NCBI GenBank assembly: GCA_015956445.1 | Contig: WIUZ02000008.1 | Location: 806,001-870,000, forward strand | DNA: 64,000 bases | From: Thelephora terrestris | Lineage: Eukaryota; Basidiomycota; Agaricomycetes; Thelephorales; Thelephoraceae | Reading direction: 5' to 3' | Shown: positions 12,296 to 24,179 of the stretch, one piece after another | Layout of the letters: each line of letters starts with the position of its first letter | Numbering within the stretch: position 1 is the stretch's first letter | Notes under the pieces: generated by a model | Database searches by the model: none | What the model was told of the DNA's origin: nothing | Seen by the model: only the letters and a program-made list of their open reading frames with translations | Position numbers and translations under genes: made by a program

Positions 12296-13147
12296 CTACT
12301 ATGAGTGGCCTGACAGCGTGAGAAGTAATCTACCCTTAAACAGTAAGGTGAAACAGAGATAAGGAGTGTGGGAACGCTAAGTAAGGGGAGCGAACAAAGA
12401 GTGACGCGTGGGAGAATAAAGGACCAAGGGCCTTACTAGCGTGTGAAGGATTGCATAAAAGATAACGAATGTCTGCATGAAACATAGGGGTAAAGATAAC
12501 ACTAGTCCTAAAAGAAATAGGGGCATAGGGGTCATTAAAGTTCGTACCTGGGGATCACACCCAAGGGCTAGGTGAGAATCTTCTTGGATGCTTCCTTTGG
12601 AGAGGCCAAAGATAGAGACCATACAGCATCCCTTGTTGTCTGTAGGCGGTAACAGCATCACGGACTAGTGGCAACCTCAACGTAGGTCCGAACATGAGGA
12701 GCGCAGGCCTAGACTCATGGGACATGAGGGATTACAGATTCGCCGGCGTTTCACGCTAACGGCTACTTCCACATTCGCTTGGCTAACCAAAAGGAGTCTG
12801 AAGGCACTCTTTCCGAATAACGGCGATTCCTTCCTCCGGTTAGGAGACTGTGATGTGACTGTCCACGTGTGTGATCAGGGTCCAGGGTTGATCGTAATCA
12901 TAAAGTCATGAGGGGTCGTAAAAGGGGTTCGTGATGTCATAAAGGGGTCATCAGGGTCTTGAGACCTATTTTTAGTGCGCGCGCGTTCTAGGCGTTCCGG
13001 AACAAAGTTCTTCCAAGGCCGTCCCGCGGGCCGAGGCGTCAGCTTGATGTAGTAAGCCAACAATGATGGTACAGTGGCGGAAGTTGATGTGACCCGGACC
13101 AATGAGGTTCGTCGAGGTAGGTCACGTGAAGGATCACCGATCTAGGC

Positions 13148-13153
13148 TATAAG
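13148..13153 (+). promoter_or_regulatory. TATA box of the antisense gene in copy 1
   Basis: GGCTATAAGAAGG lies about 70 bp before the ATG at 13220. The same sequence is conserved before the ATG in copy 3 (50677-50682). Confidence 0.5.
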
Positions 13154-14644
13154 AAGGACGTCTTCTTGGAGCCATCCTTGATCAGCAACACCAGCAACTT
13201 CCCCATCATCTTACCAAACATGTCCTTCCCCAACAACCATACCTACAAGGTCGCCAATGGTATCTCCACCATCTCCCGTGTCGACCGCTGTGCCGCCAAC
13301 CGCAAGACCTACGCCAATGAGGCAGGGGTTCCCTATACCACCGATGAACAGGTGGGGGGGAGTTTGAAATAATTTGACATTTATCTCTAACTCTCTTCCA
13401 ATAGATCTTGGAGGTCGTCAAGCAGGTGGATGCCGAACGTCTCAGGGAGACGATCCCACACTTGATGGGGTTGACCTGGGATGACGAGCTCTGGGTCCGG
13501 TCCATGATCGCCGAGAAGGTGATCTTCCAGATGCGGGGTAGGTTCGGAGAACTGGAGCATCCAATCAAAAAGGAGCTCTGGTACACCCTGCAGAGGGGGA
13601 TCTACGATCAGGACCTGTTGGAGCACGGGGCAACTGTTCCTCGGGCCGTCCGCCACGCCACCGCTTCCACCACACTGTTGTGGTCGCTCGTTCGAGAGGG
13701 GGAGAGCTGGGTAGGTTCTCCGTTTGAATATTCGAGTATGACTCTCGACTAATCAAACTGCCTAGGTTGAACGTTTGGAGCGCGAGGTGAAGGAGGCGAA
13801 GGCCGACGTGCTTCGTCTGTCGGCGGAGGGTCTCATGATGAAGGAGATCACGGCCGAGTTTCAGCAGAAGACGAACGAGGCGTTGGAGGCGATGGTTGCC
13901 AACCATCAGGAGCTAGTGGTCGGGTTGAAGGTTCGGGACAACAACATTAGGGGTGCGTTGGATGCAAGGGACGATCGCCTGGATAGGCACTCGAAGAAGA
14001 TAGGAGAGGAGGGCAGCAAGGTAATGCCGCTTTCATCATTTTCTGTGTGAATGATGGAAGCTGACATTTCCTAGATCGAGGAACTCGAGGACTTGGTGTC
14101 GGTGTTGACGGCGCGGGTCGAGTCCTTACAGGACAAGACCTGTAACTGCAAGGAGGGTCCTGTGTTGGTCGGTCAGGGGACTGCTGACGTTCCGTTCGAG
14201 TTGGAGTACGCCGACGAGGTGGTACTCCCATCGCCTAACCCGTCGTCCTATGCGACGCCTCCGATCGAGAACGTGGTTCCCGTTCCAACTCCGGCTCCGG
14301 CTTCTACTATGGCCGAGTCCGACAAGGAGAACTGTGGGCGCTGCCAGCTGCAGCCGATCGGTCAGTTGGTGAAGATCGAGGACATGGCCGTGGATCGGAC
14401 CGAAGATGCTCCGAGGGCTGCCGAGGTAAGTCCGGTGACTACGGGTCAGCGTTGTAAACGCTCTAGACGCCATGCTGGTCATCGTATGGCACCCTCGTCT
14501 TACCCTTATCCCCGTCCAGTTGAATCGGATGGTGACCAGTCTGGTGGAACTGACCGACGACCATTCCGATACCGCGTCAATCGTCCATACCAGCTGTGGT
14601 AGTTACATTACTGAGTAAAGTGTGATAACTGGTCAGATTTCACC

Positions 14645-14670
14645 CTCAAAGTTATCATGATAACTTTGAG
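14645..14670. repeat. 26-bp perfect subterminal palindrome of element A
   Basis: CTCAAAGTTATCA followed directly by its reverse complement TGATAACTTTGAG. The same palindrome is found at 17929-17954, 34019-34044 and 40700-40725, always about 50-80 bp inside an A/B terminus. This is a likely protein-binding or cleavage site. Confidence 0.85.
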
Positions 14671-14932
14671 TACTGCTCAACCCATACTCACCCACTGTTT
14701 TGGGTTGATGGGAGAGGTCCCAATTAGGCAGGTGCCGAGGGTGTGGATTGCCTGGGAGTCTGGGTGGGTTTCCTTTTTGGGAATATCCCAGAAAGGAAAT
14801 ATTGATGGCTTATGTAAGCAATGATGGGAAACAGAATAGATGGAATGTCTATAAAAGGAAATACCATAAGAGGAAATTTGATGGATTACATAATGGGATC
14901 ATGTGACTTCCTAAAAAGGAAATTTGACCTGG

Positions 14933-15065
14933 TATGTTATTTTTATCAAATATGTTATTTTTACCAAATATGTTATTTTTACCAAATATGTTATTTTTAC
15001 CAAATATGTTATTTTACCAAATATGTTATTTTTACCAAATATGCTATTTTTACCAAATATTCTAT
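14933..15065. repeat. 18-bp tandem array, left arm of A
   Basis: About seven copies of TATGTTATTTTTACCAAA with small length variants, mirrored at about 17540-17655. The repeating peptides seen in several frames come from the array and are not genes. Confidence 0.9.
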
Positions 15066-15269
15066 TTTTTACCAGATTTGTTATTTTTCTAACTACAGCA
15101 ATTTCTAAGTATGAGAACTTCTAAATAGCATAATTTTCAAGGATAGTCACCTTTCAATAAGTTGATTTTCCAACATTACAATTGGAAGGTCTTCATTTCA
15201 ATGAGATTTATGTAAACTTTTCTTTGCCTTTTCTACCATATGATAGAATATGGTTCTGTTTGTAGTCAT

Positions 15270-16010
15270 GACCTAACCTAACCTAAACCGACCCTAACTC
15301 AACTTGATTTTGTTTTATCTTATCTCACCTAACCCCTAATCTAATCTAATCTACAAGTGTTTCATCTAATCTACCCAAAATAGTCCACCTGACCTAACCT
15401 AACCTACAGTAAATCCAACCCACTGTAAATGTAATCTACCATAAACATAATCTACGGTAAACATAGTCTACAGTAAACGTAGTCTACGGCAAACGTAGTC
15501 TACAGCAAACGTAGTCTACGGTAAACTTAATCTACTGTAAACGTACTCTACCGTAAATGTACTCTACCGTAAACGTACTCTACCGTAAACATAATCTACC
15601 GTAAACATAATCTACCTTAAACTTAACCTAAACCTAACCTAACCTAAACCTAACCTAACCTAAACCTAACCTAACCTAAACCTAACCTAACCTAAACCTA
15701 ACCTAACCTAACCTAACCTAAACCTAACCTAACCTAACCTACCGTCAACGTAAACCTAACCTGACCTAACCTACCCTAAACCTAACCTACTCTACACCTA
15801 ACCTACCCTAAACCTAACCTGTCCCAAACATAAACCTAACCTACCCTAAACCCCACCCTACAGTAGTCCACCTAACCTTACCTGACCCTGTTCTAAAGTA
15901 GCCTTACCCAACCCAATATGGTCTACTGGACCTAACCTAACTAAATCTATCTGGCCCTGACCTGACCTAACCTGATCTAACCCAGCCTAGCATAACCTAA
16001 CCTAATCTGC
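15270..16010. repeat. Telomere-like and related short tandem repeats, left arm of A
   Basis: A stretch of GTAAACATAATCTACGG-type 17-mers is followed by CCTAA and CCTAAA repeats (TTAGG/TTTAGG on the other strand). The mirror copy lies at about 16605-17350. Confidence 0.9.
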
Positions 16011-18569
16011 AAAAATGTGAACCTAGCTCAACCTATCCTCACCCAGCCCATTAGTATGTAACTTGGTTTATGGGAACACAGGATGAACCACACACTTCCA
16101 AACTACAAGCTGACAATTGCTCAAGTGCATCTACTTTGCTGGACCTACAAGCCAGTGGACCTATAAGCCTATATGCCCACAAACCCATGGGGACCTATAC
16201 TCAGTACATGTGACAAGCCATATTCTGTTCCAGACTGCAACCTGACTGCAACCCAAACTTGTCCACCTAGCTGGACCTATTAGCCAGTTGGTGTATTATG
16301 GGCCTACAGATCTGTAAGGGTTTGAGTTGATGAGTCCATTAGCCTGCAGGGTGAAAGGGCTTGGGTTGCAGCCAGGTTGCAGTCTGGAACAGAATATGGC
16401 TTGTCACATGTACTGAGTATAGGTCCCCATGGGTTTGTGGGCATATAGGCTTATAGGTCCACTGGCTTGTAGGTCCAGCAAAGTAGATGCACCTGAGCAA
16501 TTGTCAGCTTGTAGTTGGGAAGTGTGTGGTTCATCCTGTGTTCCCATAAACCAAGTTACATACTAATGGGCTGGGTGAGGATAGGTTGAGCTAGGTTCAC
16601 ATTTTTGCAGATTAGGTTAGGTTATGCTAGGCTGGGTTAGATCAGGTTAGGTCAGGTCAGGGCCAGATAGATTTAGTTAGGTTAGGTCCAGTAGACCATA
16701 TTGGGTTGGGTAAGGCTACTTTAGAACAGGGTCAGGTAAGGTTAGGTGGACTACTGTAGGGTGGGGTTTAGGGTAGGTTAGGTTTATGTTTGGGACAGGT
16801 TAGGTTTAGGGTAGGTTAGGTGTAGAGTAGGTTAGGTTTAGGGTAGGTTAGGTCAGGTTAGGTTTACGTTGACGGTAGGTTAGGTTAGGTTAGGTTTAGG
16901 TTAGGTTAGGTTAGGTTAGGTTTAGGTTAGGTTAGGTTTAGGTTAGGTTAGGTTTAGGTTAGGTTAGGTTTAGGTTAGGTTAGGTTTAGGTTAAGTTTAA
17001 GGTAGATTATGTTTACGGTAGATTATGTTTACGGTAGAGTACGTTTACGGTAGAGTACATTTACGGTAGAGTACGTTTACAGTAGATTAAGTTTACCGTA
17101 GACTACGTTTGCTGTAGACTACGTTTGCCGTAGACTACGTTTACTGTAGACTATGTTTACCGTAGATTATGTTTATGGTAGATTACATTTACAGTGGGTT
17201 GGATTTACTGTAGGTTAGGTTAGGTCAGGTGGACTATTTTGGGTAGATTAGATGAAACACTTGTAGATTAGATTAGATTAGGGGTTAGGTGAGATAAGAT
17301 AAAACAAAATCAAGTTGAGTTAGGGTCGGTTTAGGTTAGGTTAGGTCATGACTACAAACAGAACCATATTCTATCATATGGTAGAAAAGGCAAAGAAAAG
17401 TTTACATAAATCTCATTGAAATGAAGACCTTCCAATTGTAATGTTGGAAAATCAACTTATTGAAAGGTCACTATCCTTGAAAATTATGCTATTTAGAAGT
17501 TCTCATACTTAGAAATTGCTGTAGTTAGAAAAATAACAAATCTGGTAAAAAATAGAATATTTGGTAAAAATAGCATATTTGGTAAAAATAACATATTTGG
17601 TAAAAATAACATATTTGGTAAAAATAACATATTTGGTAAAAATAACATATTTGATAAAATAACATACCAGGTCAAATTTCCTTTTTAGGAAGTCACATGA
17701 TCCCATTATGTAATCCATCAAATTTCCTCTTATGGTATTTCCTTTTATAGACATTCCATCTATTCTGTTTCCCATCATTGCTTACATAAGCCATCAATAT
17801 TTCCTTTCTGGGATATTCCCAAAAAGGAAACCCACCCAGACTCCCAGGCAATCCACACCCTCGGCACCTGCCTAATTGGGACCTCTCCCATCAACCCAAA
17901 ACAGTGGGTGAGTATGGGTTGAGCAGTACTCAAAGTTATCATGATAACTTTGAGAGTGAAATCTGACCAGTTATCACACTTTACTCAGTAAAAGTTAACT
18001 ACCACTAGTGTCCATACCGACATGTCGCTTCCGAGGTCCAGCGACGGCACCTCACCAGACTCGCGGTTCAGGATTCCGCCCAGGGGTCCGATGAGGGAGA
18101 CGGAGGGTCGCTCGCCGACTACGTCGACAGCGTTGCCGAACAGTCACCCGGTGATGGAGATGTGGGATCAGGTGTTCCGCAGTTCGGTGACATCTGGGAG
18201 GCTGATCGGTCCGCTCGAAGGCATCTCTTCTTATCGGCTTGAACTAGTCGTTCAGCTGAGTGCCGAAGATGGTGACGCCATGTTCGGGGAGATCCTTGCT
18301 GGGAGGGGAGGTTGGTTGAACCGAGATGGACAGCTCGAGCATTGGGTGCCCGTTGAAGATACGATTGACTTCTGATAGCTGTGGACTTGATAGCACCGTA
18401 TATAGCTTGTTGTGGATTCGCTGGGAATAGTACGCGCGTGTGTGTGTTTCGAATGATGGGTGTGAAGGATAAGGAGTGTGAAGCATTCAAAACATAAGAA
18501 GTGGTAAGAAGAGTTCGAAGAAAGAGCGTGTTATAAAAAGTTTAAAAATACCATGTTCCTGACACCCGG

Positions 18570-20690
18570 CCGAACGATCCTCTCGCTTTTTGGATTTCTA
18601 CCCTCTTCGGGAGCTGTGCTCCCGTTTGCCAACCAGTCGACAGCCCGCCCACGTATCTCCTCGATCTGGTAAATCATTCTTCTCCTTTCAATGCACCTCT
18701 CCCGCCCCTCCCAGATGCCATGCTCCTCATTGGTTGACGAAATTCCACCCGCCAATGAACCGTGCTTCCTCGTTTCCCGTGTCGGAAATCTACCTCCTCC
18801 CTTTGTTGCTTATCGCGTCTTTGTTGATGAGCCTAGTTCCTTCAAGCCAGCTCTTACGCTTTTGATTGGTTGACTTACAGTTGTTCGTTCTTGACCCACT
18901 TCTTTCCATCTGCCTTGGTAATTCGCCCACTCTTATTTATCTCCTCACCCATTCCCTTCGTTCCGTTACTTCCCGATGCCGCACCCTCGATTGGTCGATG
19001 TATGCTATTCCCCCTCTGATCCGCCTCATATCCCGGTTTGGTTCACCTCCTTTTTTCAGACCTCCGTTTAGTTATCACGTCCTCCAGGAGCCGCACTCCT
19101 ATTCGTTGGTGGATTCTCACCCGTCAGCATGGAAAAACCGACTTGCCTCTCCCCTCATTCTCAACGCGCTCTCAGATCTCATATTCCATACTCTAATTGA
19201 TCGACGTATACCGATCGCTTCTTATCTGCATCCCGTGTTGGCAATCTACCTCCCCCTTAGCTCCTTTCCTTGCTTATCGCGTTCACTGTTGACAACCCCA
19301 CACCCTTTGACACAAGCTGTGTCTCTCGATTCCCACGGTTTTGATTGTTTGATGGGTACTTGCCCACTCTCGACTTGCTTCTCTGTATTCACCGTCGACC
19401 CTACATCCTCTGTCCACTCACATGACTCGCAATTCCCATAATTTACTTAGTCGACGGGTACTTACCCACTCTCGACCCACTTCCTTAGATCCCGCATCAA
19501 GCGCAGCAACCTGTGAAGCGTTGAAGTTTGAAGTGTTGAGGTCTAACGCGGAACTTGGCCTATGCGAGAGCCACGACAGTGGATCCACATCTGTTTATGA
19601 CCTGCCCTTTTCCTCCTCCTTTTTGATAACCCACCTCCCTCTCTCTGGTTCGCTCACTTACCGTAATTCTTGGGTTCGGCACTGCCAGTCAGTTGACGCA
19701 CACTCCTCCTGGCTCGGAAGTTCTCCTTTGCTCGTTTCCTTCCTTATCGCGTTCCACTATTGACCACTCACATTCTTTGATCCATCACGTGTCTCGCGAT
19801 TCTCGCAGTTTTGATTGGTCAATGGGTACTTACCCGTTGGGCGTTACCCTTCCAAGTGGCTGAGAGAAACCACGCCTTCCCTCTGATCCGCCTTCCTAGC
19901 TCGCTCGCCCACCTCCCCTTCTCGTCCGTTCACCCATTGCGTTCACCACAGAGTATCCTCGCCCTCTATGGCCCATCAGCGTCTCTTGGACGCCAAACTC
20001 TGATCTGTCTTGCTTCTTACTCGGTAGTTCACTTCTTCTGTTGCCCGTCTTCTCATTATCGCTCTCACCGTTTACCGTCCCACATCCTTTGGCCGATCGC
20101 ATGTCTGGGCCATACCACACTCCCATACTTTCAGTTGGCCAACAAACACCGGCCCGTTCTCGACTCGCCCCTCTCCACCTAGATGGGTAATTCACTTCCC
20201 ATTGTTCGTTCACTCATTCATAACGTCAAGATCTCCGTATTCAAACTGTTCAACGGATCACCACCTGTGTGTGACCTGCCCTTTCGCTCCTCCACCTTAG
20301 TAACCAACTTCCTCTCTACCCAATCCACTCCCTTATCCCACCTCTCAGATGCTACTCCACCTCTCACCTCCACGCTCGGTGGCCCTTCTCCGTTTCTTGT
20401 CCGTTCACCGCCCAGCACCCCCCCACTTTTTCGTTTGCGATCCGTGGTCCCATTCCCCCTGGGTAGTGTTCTCCCCAATTGGTTTATTCTCCCACCTACT
20501 GTGCGAATTCGCCCATCTTTACACGAGCCCATTCCCTCTGCGCTCGTCGATGATGTCCCATTATTCTCGACAACCACCCCCCTACGTGAAGATATTTCAA
20601 ATTTCAAATCTCCCTTATCACGTCCTCGGTGAGCACCCACTCACCAACCCTCACCTCTTCTGACGTGTCTCACGACTCCCCGATATTTCG
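18570..20690. repeat. Degenerate CT-rich tandem repeat tract, right part
   Basis: About ten or more diverged units of roughly 90-200 bp are marked by ATTGGTYGAYGGGTACTTACCC-like motifs followed by pyrimidine-rich spacers ending CTCGACTCGCTTCC-like. Examples start near 18728, 18863, 18990, 19195, 19344, 19443, 19813 and 20130. Open frames up to 191 codons run through it but are Ser/Leu/Pro-rich and have no support. Confidence 0.5.
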
Positions 20691-21681
20691 TTTTGTGTTT
20701 CGGTCTCACCTCTCCTTCAGGCAAGACAGATGCTCATCGTCATTTGATAGCCATATTTTTGCCAGTACCCACCCCTGAGATCGCTGTGTCCTGGAGTATG
20801 TAGATGAAGTTGTACTTCTTTAAGTCCATCATACGAAACGGTAGTTCACAGCAATTTGTTTGTATCGTCCTAATCAAAACCTATGTTTCACCAAAGTCGC
20901 TTCGGTTCCGCCACTACCAGGGCGCACTGCATCAAAGTGCCAGCGTTGCCGGGACAATATCCGACACGTGCCTCGTCCTGTTGTAATCTAGTGAACCCAT
21001 GGCAACCTTCCCTCCCCGTCACTGTCCTCCTGGTAAAGATATAGAGTGAGGCCGTTGCTTCTTTTCTTGATTTCGCCCAGCCTCTCTTCTCTCAATCCCC
21101 CTGCCCAACGCCGTACAACCACAACAACGCACAGTCACCCATCAGTCAGAGAATCTACTCGCCACTGACTTCTCATCGTGTGCGTGATCGACTGTTTCAG
21201 CGACCTTCCTGTGGTCCCCCTCCCCTCATACGCGCAAAATTCGCAAGTTTAACTGCACCCTATCAACGCACTATTCAAATTTCACTGCACAGCAGCCCGC
21301 ATTCGTCCATATCCGAAGATTGTACGCGGAATGCTGTAGGCATGCTGACCGCCACTCCGTGACAACAATTACCCATATCCTAGGACTTGATTCACAACAC
21401 CGACTGGCCTGAACGTCCATGGCCTCTTGATGGGTCACCCCAACATCTATCCCCCCCGACTCCCTTCTCCGATGTGTATCATCCATTGCGCCTTCCTCCG
21501 TTCGACTGCAGAAACTCGCTCAGCAATCGTTCACCCTCATGTAAGGTTCCCCAACAAAGTGATTCACAACTTGTCTGAATTCACGGTAAGTCAACTTTCA
21601 ATGCCATACGATGCACCACCAATGGTCTGACCCAACCCGTTGGCATTGTGCAATCTAACAGGTACCTTGCCTCGCCAGAGC
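20691..21681. other. Stretch without a recognised gene
   Basis: No gene, RNA or repeat could be supported between the degenerate repeat tract and palindrome D. The short open frames (60-71 codons) have no recognisable content. Confidence 0.5.
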
Positions 21682-21829
21682 GAGCCCCTTCAGCTATCTT
21701 TTCTCCATGGGTCATGGACCATACATCGTGACAATTCTCCATGGGTCATGGGCCATGCAACGTTGTACAACGCGTTGTACAACCCATGACCCATGGAGAA
21801 AAGATACCATTGTACAACCCATGACCCAT

Positions 21830-22815
21830 GGGTAATGGAATAGTATCCGTTGCCCATGCCCCATGGGTTGTACAATGGTATCTGTTGCCCATGCCCCATG
21901 GGTTGTACAACACTATCCATTTCCCATGGGTCATGGGTTGTACAACACTATCCAATTCCCATGCCCCATGGGTTGTACAACGCTATCCATTCTCCATGGG
22001 GCATGGGTTGTACAACGCTATCCGATTCCCATGCCCCATGGGTTGTACAACGCTATCCGATTCCCATGCCCCATGGGTTGTACAACGCTATCCATTTCCC
22101 ATGCCCCATGGGTTGTACAACACTATCCGTTCCCCATGGGTCATGGGTTGTACAACGCTATCCTTTCTCCATGGGGCATGGGTTGTACAACACTATCCAT
22201 TCTCCATGCCCCATGGGTTGTACAACACTATCCTTTCTCCATGGGGCATGGGTTGTACAACACTATCCAATTCCCATGCCCCATGGGTTGTACAACGCTA
22301 TCCTTTCTCCATGGGGCATGGGTTGTACAACGCTATCTGATTCCCATGCCCCATGGGTTGTACAACGCTATCCATTTCCCATGGGTCATGGGTTGTACAA
22401 CACTATCCAATTCCCATGCCCCATGGGTTGTACAACGCTATCCATTCTCCATGGGGCATGGGTTGTACAACACTATCTATTTCCCATGCCCCATGGGTTG
22501 TACAACACTATCCGATTCCCATGCCCCATGGGTTGTACAACGCTATCTGTTCCCCATGGGTCATGGGTTGTACAACACTATCCTTTCTCCATGGGGCATG
22601 GGTTGTACAACGCTATCCATTCTCCATGGGGCATGGCTTGTACAACGCTATCCATTTCCCATGGGTCATGGGTTGTACAACACTATCTGATTCCCATGCC
22701 CCATGGGTTGTACATCACTATCCAATTCCCATGCCCCATGGGTTGTACAACAGCATCTTGTGCCCATGGGGCATCAGTTGCAGAATGGTGTCCTTTCTCC
22801 ATGTCCCATGGATTA
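21830..22815. repeat. 35-bp tandem array, left arm of D
   Basis: About 28 units containing TTGTACAACGCTATCC and CCATGGGGCATGGG. Because 35 is not a multiple of 3 and the units lack stops, all three plus-strand frames are open for up to 332 codons. These are not genes. Confidence 0.95.
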
Positions 22816-23060
22816 TATCACTATTCCAGGAAAGGAGATGCTTTATAAGTCAACCATTAACTGTGTGAATTTGAAAAAAATAGACTCTGTTTGTATGCAT
22901 GATAGACCATATATCAGTTTGTGGCTCTAACCTAATGGAAACTAAACTTAACCTGATAATAGCCACAACCTAATCCTCAATCTAACCTGAGCCAATGTAA
23001 ACTTGACCCATGAACCTAAGCCTAACCTAATCCTAAACCTGGTCTAATCCCAAATCTAAC

Positions 23061-23130
23061 CCTGACCTGACCTGACCTAACCTAACCTAACCTAACCTAA
23101 CCTAACCTAACCTAACCTAACCTAACCTAT
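23061..23130. repeat. (CCTAA)n telomere-like array in D
   Basis: About a dozen consecutive CCTAA units (TTAGG on the other strand), with CCTAAAC/CCTATAC variants on either side. Mirrored at about 23875-23935. Confidence 0.9.
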
Positions 23131-24179
23131 ACCTAAACTAACCTATACCTATACTAACCTATACCTAATCTAACCTGGTATGGGCAAACCTAACCTACAT
23201 ATCATGACCTGTTTCAGCCTAATGTCATGTATGCCAGCCAAGACTAACTTCACCCAGTTGCAAACATATGACTTGGGTCACAGGACCATAAAGCAAACTG
23301 CAGTCCCCTCACTCTGTGCCCAACCATCCCATAAGCCCACAGATGCACATATATATCATCAGCAACCCAGCATCATGCTTATCACCCATGTTCAACCACA
23401 AACCACTCTCACCCTTTGTTCTGTGCTATCTCAAAGCCTAACCATAACTCTAGCTCACCCACCCATATTAATCCTTGTGTGGAATATGTTATAAGTCTAT
23501 AAACCATATGTTTGTAGGCCACTTGCTTGTGGGCCCAAGGAGGTGGATGAACTTGAGTTGTGGTTTGTCTGTGAGATGGCACAGAACAAAGGGTGAGAGT
23601 GGTTTGTGGTTGAACATGGGTGATAAGCATGATGCTGGGTTGCTGATGATATATATGTGCATCTGTGGGCTTATGGGATGGTTGGGCACAGAGTGAGGGG
23701 ACTGCAGTTTGCTTTATGGTCCTGTGACCCAAGTCATATGTTTGCAACTGGGTGAAGTTAGTCTTGGCTGGCATACATGACATTAGGCTGAAACAGGTCA
23801 TGATATGTAGGTTAGGTTTGCCCATACCAGGTTAGATTAGGTATAGGTTAGTATAGGTATAGGTTAGTTTAGGTATAGGTTAGGTTAGGTTAGGTTAGGT
23901 TAGGTTAGGTTAGGTTAGGTTAGGTCAGGTCAGGTCAGGGTTAGATTTGGGATTAGACCAGGTTTAGGATTAGGTTAGGCTTAGGTTCATGGGTCAAGTT
24001 TACATTGGCTCAGGTTAGATTGAGGATTAGGTTGTGGCTATTATCAGGTTAAGTTTAGTTTCCATTAGGTTAGAGCCACAAACTGATATATGGTCTATCA
24101 TGCATACAAACAGAGTCTATTTTTTTCAAATTCACACAGTTAATGGTTGACTTATAAAGCATCTCCTTTCCTGGAATAG

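Larger units (their letters stand above)
14592..18009. mobile_element. Giant palindromic (foldback) element A
   Basis: A 3418-bp element between direct repeats GTCCATACC (14583-14591 and 18010-18018). The ends are AGCTGTGGTAGTTA and, inverted, ACTAGTGGTAGTTA. The arms (about 14600-16257 and 16356-18000) mirror each other almost base for base around a spacer of about 100 bp. From outside in, each arm holds a 26-bp palindrome, AAAAAGGAAA and GATGGCTTATGTAAGC motifs, an 18-bp tandem array, a GTAAACATAATCTACGG-type array, and TTAGG/TTTAGG arrays. No protein is encoded. The long TIRs and 9-bp duplication fit a non-autonomous Mutator-like/foldback element, but the superfamily is unproven. Confidence 0.85.
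13220..18375 (+). pseudogene. LTR-borne coiled-coil protein gene, copy 1, split by palindrome A
   Basis: Exons are 13220-13351, 13405-13710, 13766-14020, 14075-14425 and a last exon in two pieces, 14520-14591 and 18019-18375. All introns are phase 0. The protein starts MSFPNNHTYKVANG. It contains a conserved region with LTWDDELWVRSMI, a long coiled coil (LEREVKEAKADVLRL), a CNCKEG motif, a Pro/Glu-rich acidic part and a C-terminal block (VMEMWDQVF, LVVQLSAEDGDAMFGE). Palindrome A sits in the last exon with target repeat GTCCATACC. Without A and one repeat copy, 491 codons including stop remain open and align with copy 3. As it stands, translation into A ends after a few residues. The function is not recognised. 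Confidence 0.8.
11845..18564 (-). mobile_element. Solo-LTR-type unit, copy 1, carrying an antisense gene and interrupted by palindrome A
   Basis: The plus-strand ends are TGTCAGGGCCACTC and CATGTTCCTGACA, so the unit is TG..CA on both strands. It is flanked by the direct repeat CCCGG (11840-11844 and 18565-18569). Without palindrome A it is about 3.3 kb, matching copy 3 (49373-52673) along its length. On the minus strand a TATAAATA box (12288-12295) lies about 450 bp from the terminus, like a U3/R boundary. A spliced gene runs on the plus strand. There is no second LTR, gag or pol nearby. Confidence 0.75.

Noticed and set aside
11845-18564. A full-length LTR retrotransposon with two LTRs inside this interval
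   Set aside because: No direct repeat of the first few hundred bases occurs near the other end, and no gag, protease, RT or integrase was found. The unit behaves as a single terminal-repeat-like block.
19422-20663. Long Ser/Leu/Pro-rich open frames in the CT-rich tract (up to 191 codons from 18866)
   Set aside because: Pyrimidine-rich DNA lacks stops by composition. The frames switch freely and follow the repeat units.
21830-22815. CRISPR array
   Set aside because: Evenly repeated 35-mers have no unique spacers, the genome is fungal, and no cas genes are present.
21828-22848. Open frames of 170-332 codons with MPHGLYN/GCTTLS repeats, and their right-arm equivalents of up to 493 codons (24132-25633)
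   Set aside because: They are translations of the stop-free 35-bp array, which opens three frames at once and is mirrored on the other strand. There is no start context, splicing or non-repeat domain.
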